A stretch of 44,399 nucleotides of DNA from Haplomitrium mnioides (taxonomy: Eukaryota > Marchantiophyta > Haplomitriopsida > Calobryales): the NCBI GenBank assembly GCA_049999725.1, contig JBNGIS010008514.1, positions 1 to 44,399 of the forward strand. The letters run 5' to 3'. This document shows, piece by piece, positions 44,150 to 44,399 of this stretch. Position 1 is the stretch's first letter. The number at the start of each line of letters is the position of its first letter. The notes beneath the pieces were generated by a model. That model was given only the letters and a program-made list of their open reading frames with translations, searched no databases and was not told the DNA's origin. A program made the position numbers and the translations under genes.

Positions 44150-44399
44150 TAAAGACTTGGAAGTCCATGCGAGCATGGACTTGGAAGTCCAGACGCAAGA
44201 GGACTTCAATTCCCAAAGCTTAAGGTCTACAAGTCCATGCGCGCATGGACTTCCAAGCGCATGCGCGCTTGGACTTCGAAGCCCATGCGCGCATTGACTT
44301 CAAGACCATTGCAAGCAGGGACTTCAATGGCCAAGCGCGCATGGATTTCCAAGCCCCTGCGCACTTGAACTTGGAAGTCCATGCGTGCATAGACTTCCA
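44150..44399. repeat. palindromic array, about 24-bp period, upstream or intronic to the methyltransferase gene
   Basis: CATGCGCGCATGGACTTCCAAG-like units recur with cores at about 44167, 44191, 44235, 44259, 44284, 44308, 44333, 44356 and 44380, mostly 23-25 bp apart. Several are near-perfect palindromes centred on GCGCGC. It lies just upstream of the catalytic exon, in sequence best read as an intron, and continues past the window end. Confidence 0.85.

Larger units (their letters stand above)
41853..44399 (-). mobile_element. E3: TIR DNA transposon carrying a DNA methyltransferase gene (partial)
   Basis: Left end at 41853 with the family inverted repeat, an AT-rich stretch, subterminal repeats, then the 3' end of the methyltransferase gene. 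It runs off the window end. It is an inverted copy of E1 over the shared 1.5 kb. It inserted in a Ty3 family 2 gag. Confidence 0.78.

Overview
The window looks like the repeat-rich nuclear genome of a land plant with a large genome. The support is nested Ty1/copia and Ty3/gypsy retrotransposons with initiator-Met-tRNA primer sites, a chromodomain integrase, GT-AG introns with U-rich tracts, and nonsense mutations that fit C-to-T decay at CHG sites. I cannot name the species. A seed-free plant such as a fern, or a gymnosperm, is a guess. I see no intact host gene, rRNA, tRNA or CRISPR array. Three runs of N (1093-1192, 18427-18436, 27726-27825) show a draft scaffold.

The most notable content is a family of DNA transposons that I do not recognise as described. 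Five termini share an inverted repeat beginning AACARCCGCTACTTTGAACC: 1220 (right end), 15898 (left), 23490 (right), 28206 (right) and 41853 (left). Inside each end lies an AT-rich stretch of about 250-300 bp, then arrays of palindromic repeats around TATGCGCGCATAGACTTTGA. Two copies, one running off each edge of the window in opposite orientation, carry a decayed gene for a beta-class amino DNA methyltransferase (DIPYG catalytic motif first, DLCSG SAM-binding motif last, one clear 102-bp intron). A third member, ending at 28206, carries a decayed intron-containing gene of the DUF7869 type, which looks like an RNase-H-fold transposase. Shared ends and shared repeats within introns suggest that one element family encodes or encoded both.

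Layout: 1-1220, end of methyltransferase element E1, inserted in the gag zinc knuckle of a copia element. 1221-4911, rest of that copia element with a long open pol frame and a 3' LTR. 4912-8190, unassigned sequence with a 75-bp tandem repeat and a long pyrimidine-rich block. 8190-11550, 3' half of a decayed Ty3 chromovirus (family 1). 11551-13765, unassigned, with a 71-bp tandem repeat. 13766-15897, 5' part of another family-1 copy. 15898-23490, element A with a precise 63-bp subterminal array and an embedded Ty3 fragment. 23490-28206, the transposase-like gene and its element end (B). 28207-29760, gag of a second Ty3 family on the minus strand. 29761-32819, unassigned. 32825-37527, complete but decayed family-1 Ty3 on the minus strand with an ACTCG target duplication. 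37533-41284, unassigned, with an LTR-like block. 41285-41852, gag of the second Ty3 family, cut by element E3. 41853-44399, E3 with the methyltransferase gene and a 24-bp palindromic array.

All coding units here belong to mobile elements. Nesting gives a partial order: copia is older than E1, and the second Ty3 family is older than E3.
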